Shown: positions 35,329 to 44,583, counted from the stretch's first letter. The stretch is 64,000 nucleotides of DNA from Microbacterium horticulturae (GCF_029094505.1 NZ_CP119108.1:2604001-2668000); one strand, 5' to 3'. The notes: generated by a model not told the origin, from the letters alone. Numbers and translations are program-made.

Positions 35329-36589
35329 TTCAGGGGGTCAGTGCAACACCGGTGATTCTTTCGGTCAGTTTCTCACGTGGTGTGTAGAACTCGAGGACCT
35401 TGCGGGGACGGTCGTTCAGCAGCCGTTGGACTTCGGCGAGTTGCTCGTCGGTGATGGTGTTGAAGTTCGTGCCCTTGGGGAAGAAGTCACGAATCAGCCC
35501 GTTCGTGTTCTCGTTCGTGGGCCGCTGCCAGGGCGAGTGCGGATCACAGAAGAACACCGGGCATTGCGTTCTCACGCTGAACGAGGCGTGCTGGGCCATC
35601 TCGGTTCCCTGGTCCCAGGTGATCGTACGGACCAGCTCGTCGGGCAGGCTCTCGATCATGGACTGGAGCACCCCGGTGACCGTTTCACTGTCCCGGACAC
35701 CGGGAAGCCTGCCGATCAGCGTGAACCGGGCGGCGCGCTCCACGAGCGTGACGATCCCGGAGCATTCCGGCCCGACGACCAGGTCCCCTTCCCAGTGCCC
35801 GGGCACGGCCCGGTCCGCGGCCTCCGCCGGCCGGGCATCGATCATGGCCCCTTCCAACCACGGACGAGAAGAGCGACGGGGAAGCTTGGACTGCGGCACC
35901 CGGCTGGTCCTGCCCGACCGCAACGCCTTCTCGACCTTCAGCTCGTGTCGTAGCGCGCCCGCGCCCTGCACATACAGGGCTTGATAGATCGTCTCGTGCG
36001 ACACGTGCATCTCCGGCCGGTCAGGGAACTCCAGTCTCAACCGTCCCGCGACCTGCTCGGGCGAGAGCCGTGCCTTCAACTTCTCGACCACCACATCACG
36101 CAGCTCCGGTTCGCTATCCAGCCGGCAGGGTTTCGGGCGGGCACGCAACGCCTGAGCCCGGTGATCAGCGACCCGCGCGTCATACCAAACATGCCCCCGC
36201 GAGGACATGCTCGCCCGCTCCAGCTCCCGGCTGATCGTCGAACCGGACACCCCCACCTCACGGGCGATCGCCCGCATCGACACGCCCATCCGATACCGGG
36301 CCTCGATGATCACCCGATCCGCGCCCGAGAGCCGATGCCCATGCCCGGACGCCGGCGGCAACGGTGGACGGGCACTATCGACGTGCGGATAACGTCCGCG
36401 TCTCAACTGCATACCCGCAAGCTTGGCCCAATGACCCACAGTCCACGCCCGCAACCCGAGCCGGCCCGCGACCTCGCGAGCGCTCACACCATCCAACAAC
36501 AACCCGAGCGCAGCAGCCCGAACCCCCATCGACGAATGCGATCCCAACGCCAACCTCCCAATCCAAGGGCGTTGCACTGACCACCTGAA
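35329..36589. mobile_element. IS30-family insertion sequence, complete
   Basis: About 1.26 kb bounded by imperfect inverted repeats: TTCAGGGGGTCAGTGCAAC on the left (35329) and, read inward from the right end, TTCAGGTGGTCAGTGCAAC (ending 36589). One transposase gene fills it; its stop codon lies inside the left repeat. No clear target duplication is visible; exact ends could shift by one or two bases. Confidence 0.9.
35330..36547 (-). CDS. IS30-family transposase
   Basis: About 405 residues. TTG 36547 with GGGAGG 6 bases upstream is inside the element; ATG 36529 is an alternative. An ORF extension to 36652 runs outside the IS and is not used. Two HTH regions: one near the N-terminus (LDGVSAREVAGRLGLRAWTVGHW) and one typical of IS30 (MGVSMRAIAREVGVSGSTISREL). 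The DDE core is seen as GHWEGDLVVG, ITWDQGTEMAQH and PTNENTNGLIRDFFPKGT. Frame intact, so probably active. Confidence 0.93.
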   Translation of the reverse strand: MGSHSSMGVRAAALGLLLDGVSAREVAGRLGLRAWTVGHWAKLAGMQLRRGRYPHVDSARPPLPPASGHGHRLSGADRVIIEARYRMGVSMRAIAREVGVSGSTISRELERASMSSRGHVWYDARVADHRAQALRARPKPCRLDSEPELRDVVVEKLKARLSPEQVAGRLRLEFPDRPEMHVSHETIYQALYVQGAGALRHELKVEKALRSGRTSRVPQSKLPRRSSRPWLEGAMIDARPAEAADRAVPGHWEGDLVVGPECSGIVTLVERAARFTLIGRLPGVRDSETVTGVLQSMIESLPDELVRTITWDQGTEMAQHASFSVRTQCPVFFCDPHSPWQRPTNENTNGLIRDFFPKGTNFNTITDEQLAEVQRLLNDRPRKVLEFYTPREKLTERITGVALTP

Positions 36590-36708
36590 ACCGCCGCTCC
36601 CAGAGCGTGCACGAGCGTGATCTCGCGCGGAAGACGACCACGCACCGCACACGGAATGAGACGACGGGATGCCGCGGGCCGCAGCATCCCCTCCCCCGAC
36701 CCAGAAAC

Positions 36709-36779
36709 GAACCGCCGCCCCGGACCACCCCGTGGGGTGCGGCCGGAACGGCGGTTCGACGAGTCTGCGCTAAGCGCAG
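36709..36779 (-). terminator. sucD terminator region
   Basis: Just after the sucD stop: CTGCGC-taa-GCGCAG (36765-36779), then GAACCGCCG (36709-36717) paired with CGGCGGTTC (36749-36757) with further internal GC pairing. A GGATGC/GCATCC hairpin lies at 36667-36689. Confidence 0.6.
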
Positions 36780-36783
36780 TGCG

Positions 36784-37686
36784 TCAGAGCGCGGTGATGA
36801 TCTCGCGCATGAGCTCGGCGGTCTCGCTCGGCGTCTTGCCAACCTTGACCCCGGCGGCCTCGAGGGCTTCCTTCTTGGCCTGCGCGGTGCCGGCCGAACC
36901 CGAGACGATGGCGCCGGCGTGGCCCATGGTCTTGCCCTCGGGCGCGGTGAAGCCCGCGACGTAGCCGACGACCGGCTTGGTGACGTTGGCCTTGATGAAG
37001 TCGGCCGCGCGCTCTTCGGCGTCGCCGCCGATCTCGCCGATCATGACGATCGCCTTGGTCTCGGGGTCTGCCTCGAACGCGGCCAGCGCGTCGATGTGCG
37101 TGGTGCCGATGACCGGGTCGCCGCCGATGCCGATGGCGGTCGAGAAGCCCAGGTCGCGCAGCTCGAACATCATCTGGTAGGTGAGCGTTCCCGACTTCGA
37201 GACGAGGCCGATCGGGCCCTTGCCGGTGATGTTGGCCGGCGTGATGCCCACGAGCGACTCGCCGGGGGTGATGACGCCCGGGCAGTTCGGCCCGATGATG
37301 CGGGTCTTGTTGCCCTTGCTCTGCGCGTACGCCCACGCCTCGGCGGTGTCGCCGACCGGCACGCCCTCGGTGATGACCACGAGCAGCGGGATCTCGGTGT
37401 CGATGGCCTCGACCATGGCGTCCTTCGTGAACGCCGGGGGCACGAACGCGATCGATACGTCGGCGCCGGTCTTCTCGATGGCCTCGGCGACCGAGCCGAA
37501 GACGGGCAGCTCGACGGGGTTGCCGTCCTTGTCGGTGTGCGAGACCGTGGTGCCGGCCTTGCGCGCGTTCACGCCGCCGACCACGTTGGTGCCGGCCTTC
37601 AGCATGAGCGCGGTGTGCTTGGTGCCCTCGCCGCCGGTGATGCCCTGGACGATGACCTTGGAATCCTTGTTGAGGTAGATCGACAT
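36784..37686 (-). CDS. sucD: Succinyl-CoA ligase, alpha subunit
   Basis: 300 residues. CoA-binding Rossmann domain ([26 protein letters not shown]), and the phosphohistidine loop [14 protein letters not shown] near residue 245. Together with SucC it links succinyl-CoA cleavage to ATP or GTP formation in the TCA cycle. Twenty-seven bases after sucC. Followed by hairpins. Confidence 0.97.
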   Translation of the reverse strand: MSIYLNKDSKVIVQGITGGEGTKHTALMLKAGTNVVGGVNARKAGTTVSHTDKDGNPVELPVFGSVAEAIEKTGADVSIAFVPPAFTKDAMVEAIDTEIPLLVVITEGVPVGDTAEAWAYAQSKGNKTRIIGPNCPGVITPGESLVGITPANITGKGPIGLVSKSGTLTYQMMFELRDLGFSTAIGIGGDPVIGTTHIDALAAFEADPETKAIVMIGEIGGDAEERAADFIKANVTKPVVGYVAGFTAPEGKTMGHAGAIVSGSAGTAQAKKEALEAAGVKVGKTPSETAELMREIITAL

Positions 37687-37713
37687 TCTCTTGTCCTTAT
37701 CTCGTCTTCAGGC

Positions 37714-38877
37714 TCAGGCGTTCGCCAGCTCGGCGGCCTTGTCGGCGCCCTCGTCCATGCCTGCGGCCAGGGTCACGAGCGGGTGGTTGGCGCCCGCGAG
37801 GATCGCACGGCCCTCTTCGACCTGGTTGCCGTCGAGGCGCACGACCAGCGGCTTGGTGGCGGCGTCACCGAGGATCTCGAGCGCCTTCACGATGCCTTCT
37901 GCGACCGCGACGCACGAGGTGATGCCACCGAACACGTTCACGAAGACCGACTTGACCTGCTCGTCACCGAGGATGACGTCCAGGCCCGCCGCCATGACGG
38001 TGGCCGAGGCGCCGCCGCCGATGTCGAGGAAGTTCGCCGGCTTCACGCCGCCGTGCTTCTCACCCGCGTAGGCGACCACGTCGAGCGTCGACATGACCAG
38101 GCCCGCGCCGTTGCCGATGATGCCCACCTGGCCGTCGAGCTTGACGTAGTTCAGGTCGTGCTCCTTGGCCTTCGCCTCGAGCGGGTCGGCGGCCGACTTG
38201 TCTTCGAGCGCCTCGTGGTTCGGGTGGCGGAACCCGGCATTGTCGTCGAGCGACACCTTGCCGTCGAGCGCGATGATGTCGCCCTCTTCGGTCTGCACCA
38301 GCGGGTTGACCTCGACGAGAGTCGCGTCCTCGCCCTTGTACACCTCGAAGAGCTTGACGAAGACCTCGGCCACCTTGGGGGCCAGCTCGTCGTCGAAGCG
38401 CGCGACCTTCGCGATCTCGAGCGCCTTGGCCGGGTCGATACCGGTCAGCGGGTCGACCTCGACGCGGGCGAGTGCCTCAGGCTTCTCGACGGCGAGCTGC
38501 TCGATCTCCATGCCGCCCTCGACCGAGCACAGGCTCAGGTACGAGCGGTTCGCGCGGTCCAGCAGCACCGAGAAGTAGAACTCCTTGGCGATGCGGGCGC
38601 CACCGGCGACCATGACGCGCTTGACGACGTGGCCCTTGATGTCGAGGCCGAGGATGGCCTGAGCGGCCTCGTACGCCTCGTCGGGGTTCTTGGCGACCTT
38701 GACGCCGCCGGCCTTGCCGCGACCGCCGGTCTTGACCTGCGCCTTGACGACGACGACGCCGCCGAGCTTCTCAGCGGCCGCCTTCACCTCGTCGGGCGTG
38801 TCGGCCACGATGCCGGGAAGCACCGGCACTCCGTACTGTTCGAACAGGTCTCGTGCCTGGTACTCGTAGAGATCCAC
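37714..38877 (-). CDS. sucC: Succinyl-CoA ligase, beta subunit
   Basis: 387 residues. ATP-grasp domain from [21 protein letters not shown] with the loop [12 protein letters not shown] near residue 45 and [15 protein letters not shown] further on. Binds nucleotide and succinate. GTG 38877 is preferred to a TTG two codons earlier, as it has AAGGA six bases upstream and gives the usual N-terminus. A palindrome shared with icd lies in its leader. Confidence 0.96.
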   Translation of the reverse strand: MDLYEYQARDLFEQYGVPVLPGIVADTPDEVKAAAEKLGGVVVVKAQVKTGGRGKAGGVKVAKNPDEAYEAAQAILGLDIKGHVVKRVMVAGGARIAKEFYFSVLLDRANRSYLSLCSVEGGMEIEQLAVEKPEALARVEVDPLTGIDPAKALEIAKVARFDDELAPKVAEVFVKLFEVYKGEDATLVEVNPLVQTEEGDIIALDGKVSLDDNAGFRHPNHEALEDKSAADPLEAKAKEHDLNYVKLDGQVGIIGNGAGLVMSTLDVVAYAGEKHGGVKPANFLDIGGGASATVMAAGLDVILGDEQVKSVFVNVFGGITSCVAVAEGIVKALEILGDAATKPLVVRLDGNQVEEGRAILAGANHPLVTLAAGMDEGADKAAELANA

Positions 38878-38922
38878 GTGCAATCCTTCGTTGGGACGAA
38901 TGTGGGGTGATGAGGCGAAAAA

Positions 38923-38961
38923 CGTCTCGACGTCGAGATAAATCGACCGCCGTCCAGCCTA
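38923..38961 (-). promoter_or_regulatory. sucC promoter and palindromic operator
   Basis: TCTCGACGTCGAGA (38925-38938) is a perfect 14-bp palindrome extended by TAA. The -10 TAGGCT (38956-38961, minus strand) puts it at about +10 to +26. Its TCGAGATAA half is the same as in the icd operator. Confidence 0.6.
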
Positions 38962-40500
38962 CTACCCGAGGCTGGGAGCCCCGATCCGCCCCCGTCGCGG
39001 CAGCACGCGCAGGTCGTCGGTGGCGGGTCCCTCGATCCGCCGGCCGTCGGCGCCGAACCTCGAGGCATGCAGGGGACAGTCCCAGGTGCACTCAGCATCG
39101 TTCCACCGCAGAACACCGCCGAGGTGCGGGCACACGGCACTGACCGCACGCGTGTCACCGTCGACCGTGGAGACACCGATCGGATGCCCGGCACGACTGG
39201 TGAGGATGCCGCGGCCTTCGTCCGGCTGCGGCACCGGCGCCGGATCGCGCAGCGCGTCGGCCCATCCTCGAGCGGCTTCACCGCCGATGCGCACGTTCTC
39301 GGCGATGCCGCGCCCGAGGTCGGCGGGAACGGTCATCCGCGTGGAGACCACCCGCATCCACTCGGCACGGTCCCGGCGCGGCACACCGAGGATCTCAGTA
39401 GAGATCCGCAGGGCGGCGGCGGGCCCGTTCGACAGCCCCCATTTCGCGTAGCCGGTCGCGAAGCGGATGCGGCCGAGGCCGCGCGGCATTGCTCCGACGA
39501 AAGGGATGAGGTCGTGCGACTGGTAGTCCTGCGCCGACCATTCGGCGATCGGGTCGGCTGACGGGAAATGACGCTGCGTCCATGCGATGAGGTCGTCGAC
39601 CTGCCCGCGTGGCGAAGCGCAGCGGCCCACGGGGTGGCCATTGCCGCCGACGATGAGTTGCGCGCCGGCAGGACCATCGCCGGGCGTGACCGGGCGGATC
39701 GACCGGGTCGGGCCGTCCACCGAGAGGAACATCCCGTCGGGCACGGCGTCGGAGTCGGTCGCGAAAGCGACGCAGTACGAGCGCAAGCCGTGCGTCTTGG
39801 CGAAGTACAGGCCACGGTCGACGATCGGGGTTCCCGTGGCGAGCACGATGTGGTCGGCGAAGACGGGGCCTGCGGCCGTGCGCACGGACGGGCGCGGCTG
39901 CGTCCGCACGCCGTCGACGCGGCTGCCCGTGTGCAGCGTTCCGCCGGCCTCGAGGAACGCGTGCGCCAGCGCCGCCGTCACCGCGACCGGGTCGACCGCC
40001 ACCTGGTCGTCGAGCGCCACCGACGCCGCCACCGGAAAGCCGGTTTCGTCGGGGACCGCTCGCCGCACCGTCAGACCCGCCTCGCGTGCCGCGGCCTGCT
40101 CCGCCGCCACCATCGGCTCGCCATCCGACGTCTGCGCATAGGAGTACGCCGTGCGCCGGGTGTACGAGACGCCGGCTTCGTCGATGAACTCCGTGAGCCA
40201 CCGCATCCCATCACGATTCGCGTCCACGTACGCCCGCACGAGTGCCGCCGGGTGATGTCGCCGCAAGGTCGAGAGCACCGATCCCTGCAAGAGCGAGAGC
40301 TTGCCCGTGTTCCCGCCACTTGCGAGCTGGGCGACCTCGCCCGCTTCGATGACCGCGACATCCATCCCCCGCCGCACGAGCATGACGGCCGTCGCAAGGC
40401 CCGTGATCCCGGCGCCGACGACGATCACGTCGTGGTGCGATCCGGGCCGCAACGGCACTCCGGCAGGGGCAGTGGCGTCCATCTTCCACAGGGGAATCAT
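38962..40500 (-). CDS. FAD-dependent oxidoreductase with C-terminal Rieske domain
   Basis: 512 residues. N-terminal DAO-type FAD domain (DVIVVGAGITGLATAVMLVRRG; GGNTGKLSLLQGS), long substrate domain, FATGYAKWGLSNGPAAA near residue 375, then a C-terminal Rieske [2Fe-2S] site (CPHLGG ... CPLHAS). This resembles the YhfW group of unknown substrate. ATG 40500 gives MIPLWKMDA as the N-terminus; the frame continues upstream without a ribosome site. Divergent from a TetR gene 154 bases away, its probable regulator. Confidence 0.88.
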   Translation of the reverse strand: MIPLWKMDATAPAGVPLRPGSHHDVIVVGAGITGLATAVMLVRRGMDVAVIEAGEVAQLASGGNTGKLSLLQGSVLSTLRRHHPAALVRAYVDANRDGMRWLTEFIDEAGVSYTRRTAYSYAQTSDGEPMVAAEQAAAREAGLTVRRAVPDETGFPVAASVALDDQVAVDPVAVTAALAHAFLEAGGTLHTGSRVDGVRTQPRPSVRTAAGPVFADHIVLATGTPIVDRGLYFAKTHGLRSYCVAFATDSDAVPDGMFLSVDGPTRSIRPVTPGDGPAGAQLIVGGNGHPVGRCASPRGQVDDLIAWTQRHFPSADPIAEWSAQDYQSHDLIPFVGAMPRGLGRIRFATGYAKWGLSNGPAAALRISTEILGVPRRDRAEWMRVVSTRMTVPADLGRGIAENVRIGGEAARGWADALRDPAPVPQPDEGRGILTSRAGHPIGVSTVDGDTRAVSAVCPHLGGVLRWNDAECTWDCPLHASRFGADGRRIEGPATDDLRVLPRRGRIGAPSLG

Positions 40501-40642
40501 GCGCTCAGCCAACCGCCTCCGACGCTCGCTGGCAACGGCCTTGACAGCCCCGCGCCGGTACCGCGCCGGCATCGAGCCTCGCCGCGTCGCATCGCGCCGC
40601 GCACCTGCGTCATCTGCGCCGCGTGTGCGCGCGTCACGCGAC

Positions 40643-40648
40643 TACTCT
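40643..40648 (+). promoter_or_regulatory. -10 box TACTCT, leaderless TetR gene
   Basis: TACTCT ends 6 bases before ATG 40655 and fixes that start. Confidence 0.6.
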
Positions 40649-40654
40649 CAGAAC

Positions 40655-41320
40655 ATGGCCACCTCTTCGCGCACCGCCGTGATGACCGCGGCGCTCGACC
40701 TCTTCGACCGGCAGGGCTTCGAGGCGACGTCGGTGGAGCAGATCGCGCAGGCCGCCGGCGTCTCGCGCTCGACGTTCTTCCGGCAGTTCGGGGGCAAGGA
40801 CGACGTCGTCTTCGCCGACCACGAAGTGCTGCTCGAGATGCTGCGCGATTACTTCGCCCGCCCGCACGACGACCCCTGGCAGGCGGTGCGGGATGCCTGT
40901 CTCAAGGTGTTCCGGCATTTCGCGGCCGATCCCGAGCTGGCGCGACGGCGCTACGCCGTGGTGCGGCAGGTGCCCGCGCTGCGCGAGCGCGAGATCGTCG
41001 CGGTGTTCCGTTACGAGCGACTCTTCGACGAATACCTGCGGGATGCGCTGCCGGGCCTCGACCCGATCGACGCCGTGAGCTTCGCCGCAGTGGTCACAGC
41101 GATCCACAACCACGTGCTGCGGCGCCTCATCCGCGGCACGAAGCGCGTGCCGGCGTCGGTGCTCGCCGCCGCCCTCGACGAGGCGCTGCGCCGCTTCGGC
41201 GTCCTCGGCGACACGGAGGTGCCCGCCGACGACGACGTGGTGGTCGCCGTCTTCCCGCGGCGGATGCCCACGGCAGAGGTGGCGCGACGTCTGCGCACCG
41301 AGCTGCCCGGGGCATCCTGA
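40655..41320 (+). CDS. TetR-family transcriptional regulator
   Basis: 221 residues. HTH FEATSVEQIAQAAGVSRSTFFRQFGGKDD at residues 23-52, followed by a helical ligand domain. Divergent from the FAD/Rieske oxidoreductase, which suggests that it represses that gene and itself; the ligand is unknown. The far longer frame upstream is antisense to the oxidoreductase and is not used. Confidence 0.92.
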   Translation: MATSSRTAVMTAALDLFDRQGFEATSVEQIAQAAGVSRSTFFRQFGGKDDVVFADHEVLLEMLRDYFARPHDDPWQAVRDACLKVFRHFAADPELARRRYAVVRQVPALREREIVAVFRYERLFDEYLRDALPGLDPIDAVSFAAVVTAIHNHVLRRLIRGTKRVPASVLAAALDEALRRFGVLGDTEVPADDDVVVAVFPRRMPTAEVARRLRTELPGAS

Positions 41321-41506
41321 GCCGGCGTGCTTCAGAACGCTTGTCGTCCGTCCGCGGGCGGCCAACGGTGCGGCCCGCGGCGTCGGAAGAGGCTGATATA
41401 CATCTGAGAGGCGTTGCGAACGAGAACGATGAGTCCGATGTCCGATCTCGCAGGTCGACACGCCGTGCACGGAGAATCACACACCGATGATTGTCGCCGA
41501 CAAGTT

Positions 41507-41523
41507 CGGCGGCTGAACCGCCG
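41507..41523 (+). promoter_or_regulatory. Hairpin just before carboxypeptidase ribosome site
   Basis: CGGCGG-ctgaa-CCGCCG lies directly before the GGCGGAGAG ribosome site of the 41535 gene and could limit translation. The 214-bp gap 41321-41534 otherwise holds only a possible TATACA box near 41400. Confidence 0.35.
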
Positions 41524-41534
41524 GCGGAGAGACG

Positions 41535-42896
41535 ATGCCCACTGAGAACCTGTCACCCGACGACCTCACCGACTTCGCCGAGCTGCTGGCCACGGCCGAC
41601 ACCGCACCCCCTGAGCACGGTGGCCCGCGGCGCCGTAGCCGGCGGAAACAGCGCGGCGGGAGGCGGCGCGGCGGGCTCATCGCGCTCCTGGTGGTGGTCG
41701 TCGTGCTCGGCGCCGTGGGCGGCTACGCCGGCTGGGCGCTCAACGCATCCTTGCCGGTGCCCGTGGCGTCGGTGCACAAACCGGCTGTTCCCGTCACGTC
41801 GGCGGCCGAGGTGCCGCTCCCCTCCGACGGGGCTTCTGCGATCCGTCTCTCGGGCGCGGACAAGTACTTCGCGGCTGCCAAGACGAAGCTCGATCTGACC
41901 AGCGGCACGACCAAGCCGTTGACGATCGCCAGCATCACGAAGGTGGTCACCGCGCTCGTCGTACTCGACGCTCGACCGCTCTCCGACGCCGATGATCACG
42001 GCCCCATGATCACCTGGAGCAAGGCCGACCACGACCTGTACGACAGGTACTACGTGATGGGGGCCACGATCGCGACGATGCCGATCGGCAGCTCGATGTC
42101 GGAGTACGACGCGCTGGCCACGATGCTGCTGCCCTCAGCCTGCAACTACGCCGATGCTCTGGCGACCTGGGCGTACGGATCGCAGTGGTCGTTCGTTGCT
42201 GCCACCCGCGCGTGGCTGGCGGACCACGGCCTGAAGCACACGACGATCGTCGAGCCGACGGGGCTCAGCCATGAGAACCGCAGTACGCCGGCCGACCTGA
42301 TCAAGATCGGCAAGCTTGCGGCCGCGAACCCGGTGGTCGCCAAGATCGCGGGCACCGCCTCTCTCGTCGTCCCCGGAGCCGGCATGATCCGCAACACGAA
42401 CGACCTGCTCGGTACGGACGGGATCACCGGCCTGAAAACGGGAAATCTCGGCTACGGCAGCTTCTGCCTGCTGTACACGGCGGACGTCAACGTGCAGTCG
42501 GCAGGAAGCGTGCACGTCATCGGCGCCGTTCTCGGGGGCGGGTCGCGCGAGTCGATCGATGGCGACGTGAAGGCGACCCTCGACGGGATTTATAGCGGCT
42601 TCCATATGGTGCCCGTCGCCGAGACCGACCAGCGGCTCGGCACCTACACGACAGCGTGGGGATCATCGGCCCGGTTGGTCGTGAGCGAATCCGCCTCCGT
42701 TTTCACCTGGTCTGACACGCCCATCACGGTGTCGATGAAGACCGCCACGCCGAAGGACTACACGGACGGCGAAGTCGTCGGCCAACTCACATGGACCGCG
42801 GGGCCGCGCACGGCCAAGGCCAAGATCGCGGTCGACGGGGACATCACGCCGCCCGACGCCTGGTGGCGGCTGACGCATCCCTTCGAACTCGGCTGA
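41535..42896 (+). CDS. Membrane-anchored D-alanyl-D-alanine carboxypeptidase-like protein (DacA family)
   Basis: 453 residues. Basic cytoplasmic start, one membrane helix (about 47-66), then a serine peptidase S11 domain outside the cell: S133-x-x-K136 (SITK), S201-A-C203 where the family has S-x-N, and K301-T-G303. About 110 C-terminal residues form a beta-rich domain. Expected to trim D-Ala from peptidoglycan stems. The Asn of the second motif is Cys, which could weaken or alter activity. GGAGAG site before ATG. Confidence 0.88.
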   Translation: MPTENLSPDDLTDFAELLATADTAPPEHGGPRRRSRRKQRGGRRRGGLIALLVVVVVLGAVGGYAGWALNASLPVPVASVHKPAVPVTSAAEVPLPSDGASAIRLSGADKYFAAAKTKLDLTSGTTKPLTIASITKVVTALVVLDARPLSDADDHGPMITWSKADHDLYDRYYVMGATIATMPIGSSMSEYDALATMLLPSACNYADALATWAYGSQWSFVAATRAWLADHGLKHTTIVEPTGLSHENRSTPADLIKIGKLAAANPVVAKIAGTASLVVPGAGMIRNTNDLLGTDGITGLKTGNLGYGSFCLLYTADVNVQSAGSVHVIGAVLGGGSRESIDGDVKATLDGIYSGFHMVPVAETDQRLGTYTTAWGSSARLVVSESASVFTWSDTPITVSMKTATPKDYTDGEVVGQLTWTAGPRTAKAKIAVDGDITPPDAWWRLTHPFELG

Positions 42897-42941
42897 ACGG
42901 CTCGTTGCGGAGTCACCGGGTGTTCATTTCCATGAGGGGGT

Positions 42942-42974
42942 GGATGCTGCGGCGGGGGTGTGTGTTCAGCATCC
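42942..42974. terminator. Hairpin between convergent genes
   Basis: GGATGCTG (42942-42949) pairs with CAGCATCC (42967-42974); 17-base loop. It overlaps the last codons of the PKD-like gene. Confidence 0.5.
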
Positions 42975-43829
42975 TTGTCCGTGGGGGTCTTCGGTGCAGG
43001 TGTGGGCGACCAGGGCGGTGTGGGCTTGGTAGATGTGGATGGTCTGGGTGGGGCTTGTCGCGGTGATGTAGCCGGGGACGGGTCGCCAGGTCCCGTCGCC
43101 GAAGTTGACGGCGGGTGTGTAGGCGACGGTCACCGATGCGGTGTAGCGGCCGCGGTGTTCGTAGGCGTGGCTGGTGGCGGTGGGGGTGAACTGTGGGTCG
43201 CCGGTGGTCTGCCAGCTTTCGCCGGGGGTGCGGGTGGTGGTGTGGGTGCCGTCGCCGGGGGTGAACGTGTAGTGGTGCGGGGTGAACCGGACCGCGACGT
43301 GGAAGCCCAGGAGGGTGCCGTGGAGGGTCTGGGTGCCGGTGGCGGCGACCAGGTTGGTGGGCAGCCCGACGATCCCGACCTGGTCGGGTTCGCTGACAAG
43401 CTGCGGGGTGTCGGGGCGGAAGGAGGCCAGGTCGCTGAGCGTGACGGTCGGGATGCTGCGCACGGTGCCCGGCTCGTCGGTCTCGGGAGCGGGGGTCGGG
43501 TTGAGGGTGCAGGGGATGACGGGTGACTCACAGTCCACCGCTGTCGCATCGGGGACATCGGGAGGATCCGGGGCCGGCGCGTGCTGCCCGGTGTCGTTCG
43601 CGGTGTTGGTGTTGCCGGCGCCCGCGCGGTGCGTCGACTCCCGATGACCCGGCGTCGTCTGGGACGCCGAAACATCGAGGGAGTCCATGTCGTTTTCGGC
43701 ACACTGAGTGGTCGCGATTCCCCCGAGTCCGACGCATTCCGCCGCCGACGAGGCTTGCGGGGCCGTGTGGGTAATTCCGGCGCACATCAGCGTTGCAAGC
43801 AATGCGGTGCCGATCTGCAGCGTCAGCAT
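42966..43829 (-). CDS. Secreted PKD-like protein of unknown function
   Basis: 287 residues. N-terminal signal-like helix (MLTLQIGTALLATLMCAGIT), a Thr/Ala/Pro-rich linker to about residue 130, then a beta-rich region with PGDGTHTTTRTPG and SHAYEHRGRYTASVTVAY, the pattern of a PKD domain (an ordered -Y-x-x-x-G-x-Y-x-V run). C-terminal Cys residues near CTEDPHGQGC may form a disulfide. ATG overlaps the stop of the upstream lipoprotein, so they are co-translated. No enzyme domain. Confidence 0.75.
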   Translation of the reverse strand: MLTLQIGTALLATLMCAGITHTAPQASSAAECVGLGGIATTQCAENDMDSLDVSASQTTPGHRESTHRAGAGNTNTANDTGQHAPAPDPPDVPDATAVDCESPVIPCTLNPTPAPETDEPGTVRSIPTVTLSDLASFRPDTPQLVSEPDQVGIVGLPTNLVAATGTQTLHGTLLGFHVAVRFTPHHYTFTPGDGTHTTTRTPGESWQTTGDPQFTPTATSHAYEHRGRYTASVTVAYTPAVNFGDGTWRPVPGYITATSPTQTIHIYQAHTALVAHTCTEDPHGQGC

Positions 43830-44356
43830 GACGGCGAACCAGACCGTCCGGCAACCGAACTGACGAGGAAGCCCGATTCGGCAGTCTCATCGCTCGTGAG
43901 CTCGACGCGAATGCTCTGGACATCAGGCCGATCGGTAGCCACAAGAGACGCGCCATTGCCATCGCGGATATCCACGGTAGAGACGTCCACGCAGGCAGCG
44001 AGGGCTAGCGAGGAGAGCGCGCCATCCGCTTCTACCGGCTCGAGAACGACCACTCTGCTTGCGCCGCTCATCGTCGCGCCCTGCGCATAGTAGCTCGTCA
44101 GTGCCTTCTTATCACCGGAGAGCCTGTCACCTGTCTCCCACTTGTAGACGTCCTCGAAGGTGGCGGGGTCGCTGAGGTCGACGTTGTTGAGCGCGTCGAC
44201 GTAGGCCCGATAGGTCTCCTCGGCCGCCGCGAACGCTTCATCTTCGCTGGCAAAAGCGGCGGTCCGCGTGGGTGTCGGGTCGGGCTGCGGGGCGCATCCA
44301 GCGACCAGCGCAGTGGCGCAGATGAGGACGGCGGCGAGCCCGAGACGAGAAGACAC
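43823..44356 (-). CDS. Lipoprotein of unknown function
   Basis: 177 residues. Signal peptide with lipobox VAGC (Cys about residue 21), followed by a region EDEAFAAAEETYRAYVDALNNVDLSDPATFEDVYKW that resembles small NTF2-like or DUF-type lipoproteins of Microbacteriaceae. Exposed on the outer face of the membrane. GTG start with TACGGT 6 bases upstream. Makes a two-gene unit with the PKD-like protein. Confidence 0.8.
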   Translation of the reverse strand: MSSRLGLAAVLICATALVAGCAPQPDPTPTRTAAFASEDEAFAAAEETYRAYVDALNNVDLSDPATFEDVYKWETGDRLSGDKKALTSYYAQGATMSGASRVVVLEPVEADGALSSLALAACVDVSTVDIRDGNGASLVATDRPDVQSIRVELTSDETAESGFLVSSVAGRSGSPSC

Positions 44357-44362
44357 AAGCCC

Positions 44363-44368
44363 ACCGTA
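44363..44368 (-). promoter_or_regulatory. -10 box TACGGT, leaderless lipoprotein gene
   Basis: TACGGT ends 6 bases before GTG 44356. Confidence 0.6.
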
Positions 44369-44408
44369 GCGATTCGAAGGTCTGGCCCGTCGTAGTTATC
44401 CACAGGCT

Positions 44409-44431
44409 GGATGCCGCGGCCCGCAGCATCC
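44409..44431. terminator. Hairpin downstream of LigC operon
   Basis: GGATGC (44409-44414) and GCATCC (44426-44431) with an inner GCG/CGC pair. It lies about 150 bases after the ligase stop and upstream of the lipoprotein promoter. Confidence 0.45.
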
Positions 44432-44583
44432 ACCCCACTTCGTTGCCTTCGCGAGCAGCGTCCTCGTCACCCCATAGAGATCCGCGTCCGTTACTGGAAA
44501 TCGCATGCGCGAATGTCGACAGCGCGAGTAGCCGGCGCGCAGCGGCCCGCCCACCGCCCGACCCGCGCGGCGCCCGGCCGGCG

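Noticed and set aside
36548..36652. N-terminal extension of the transposase frame
   Set aside because: It crosses the right inverted repeat and leaves the IS; TTG 36547 with a ribosome site is inside.
43529..43829. Foreign origin of the PKD-like gene because of its Thr-rich, ACC/CAC-heavy coding
   Set aside because: GC content and third-position bias match the neighbours; the bias follows from amino-acid composition.
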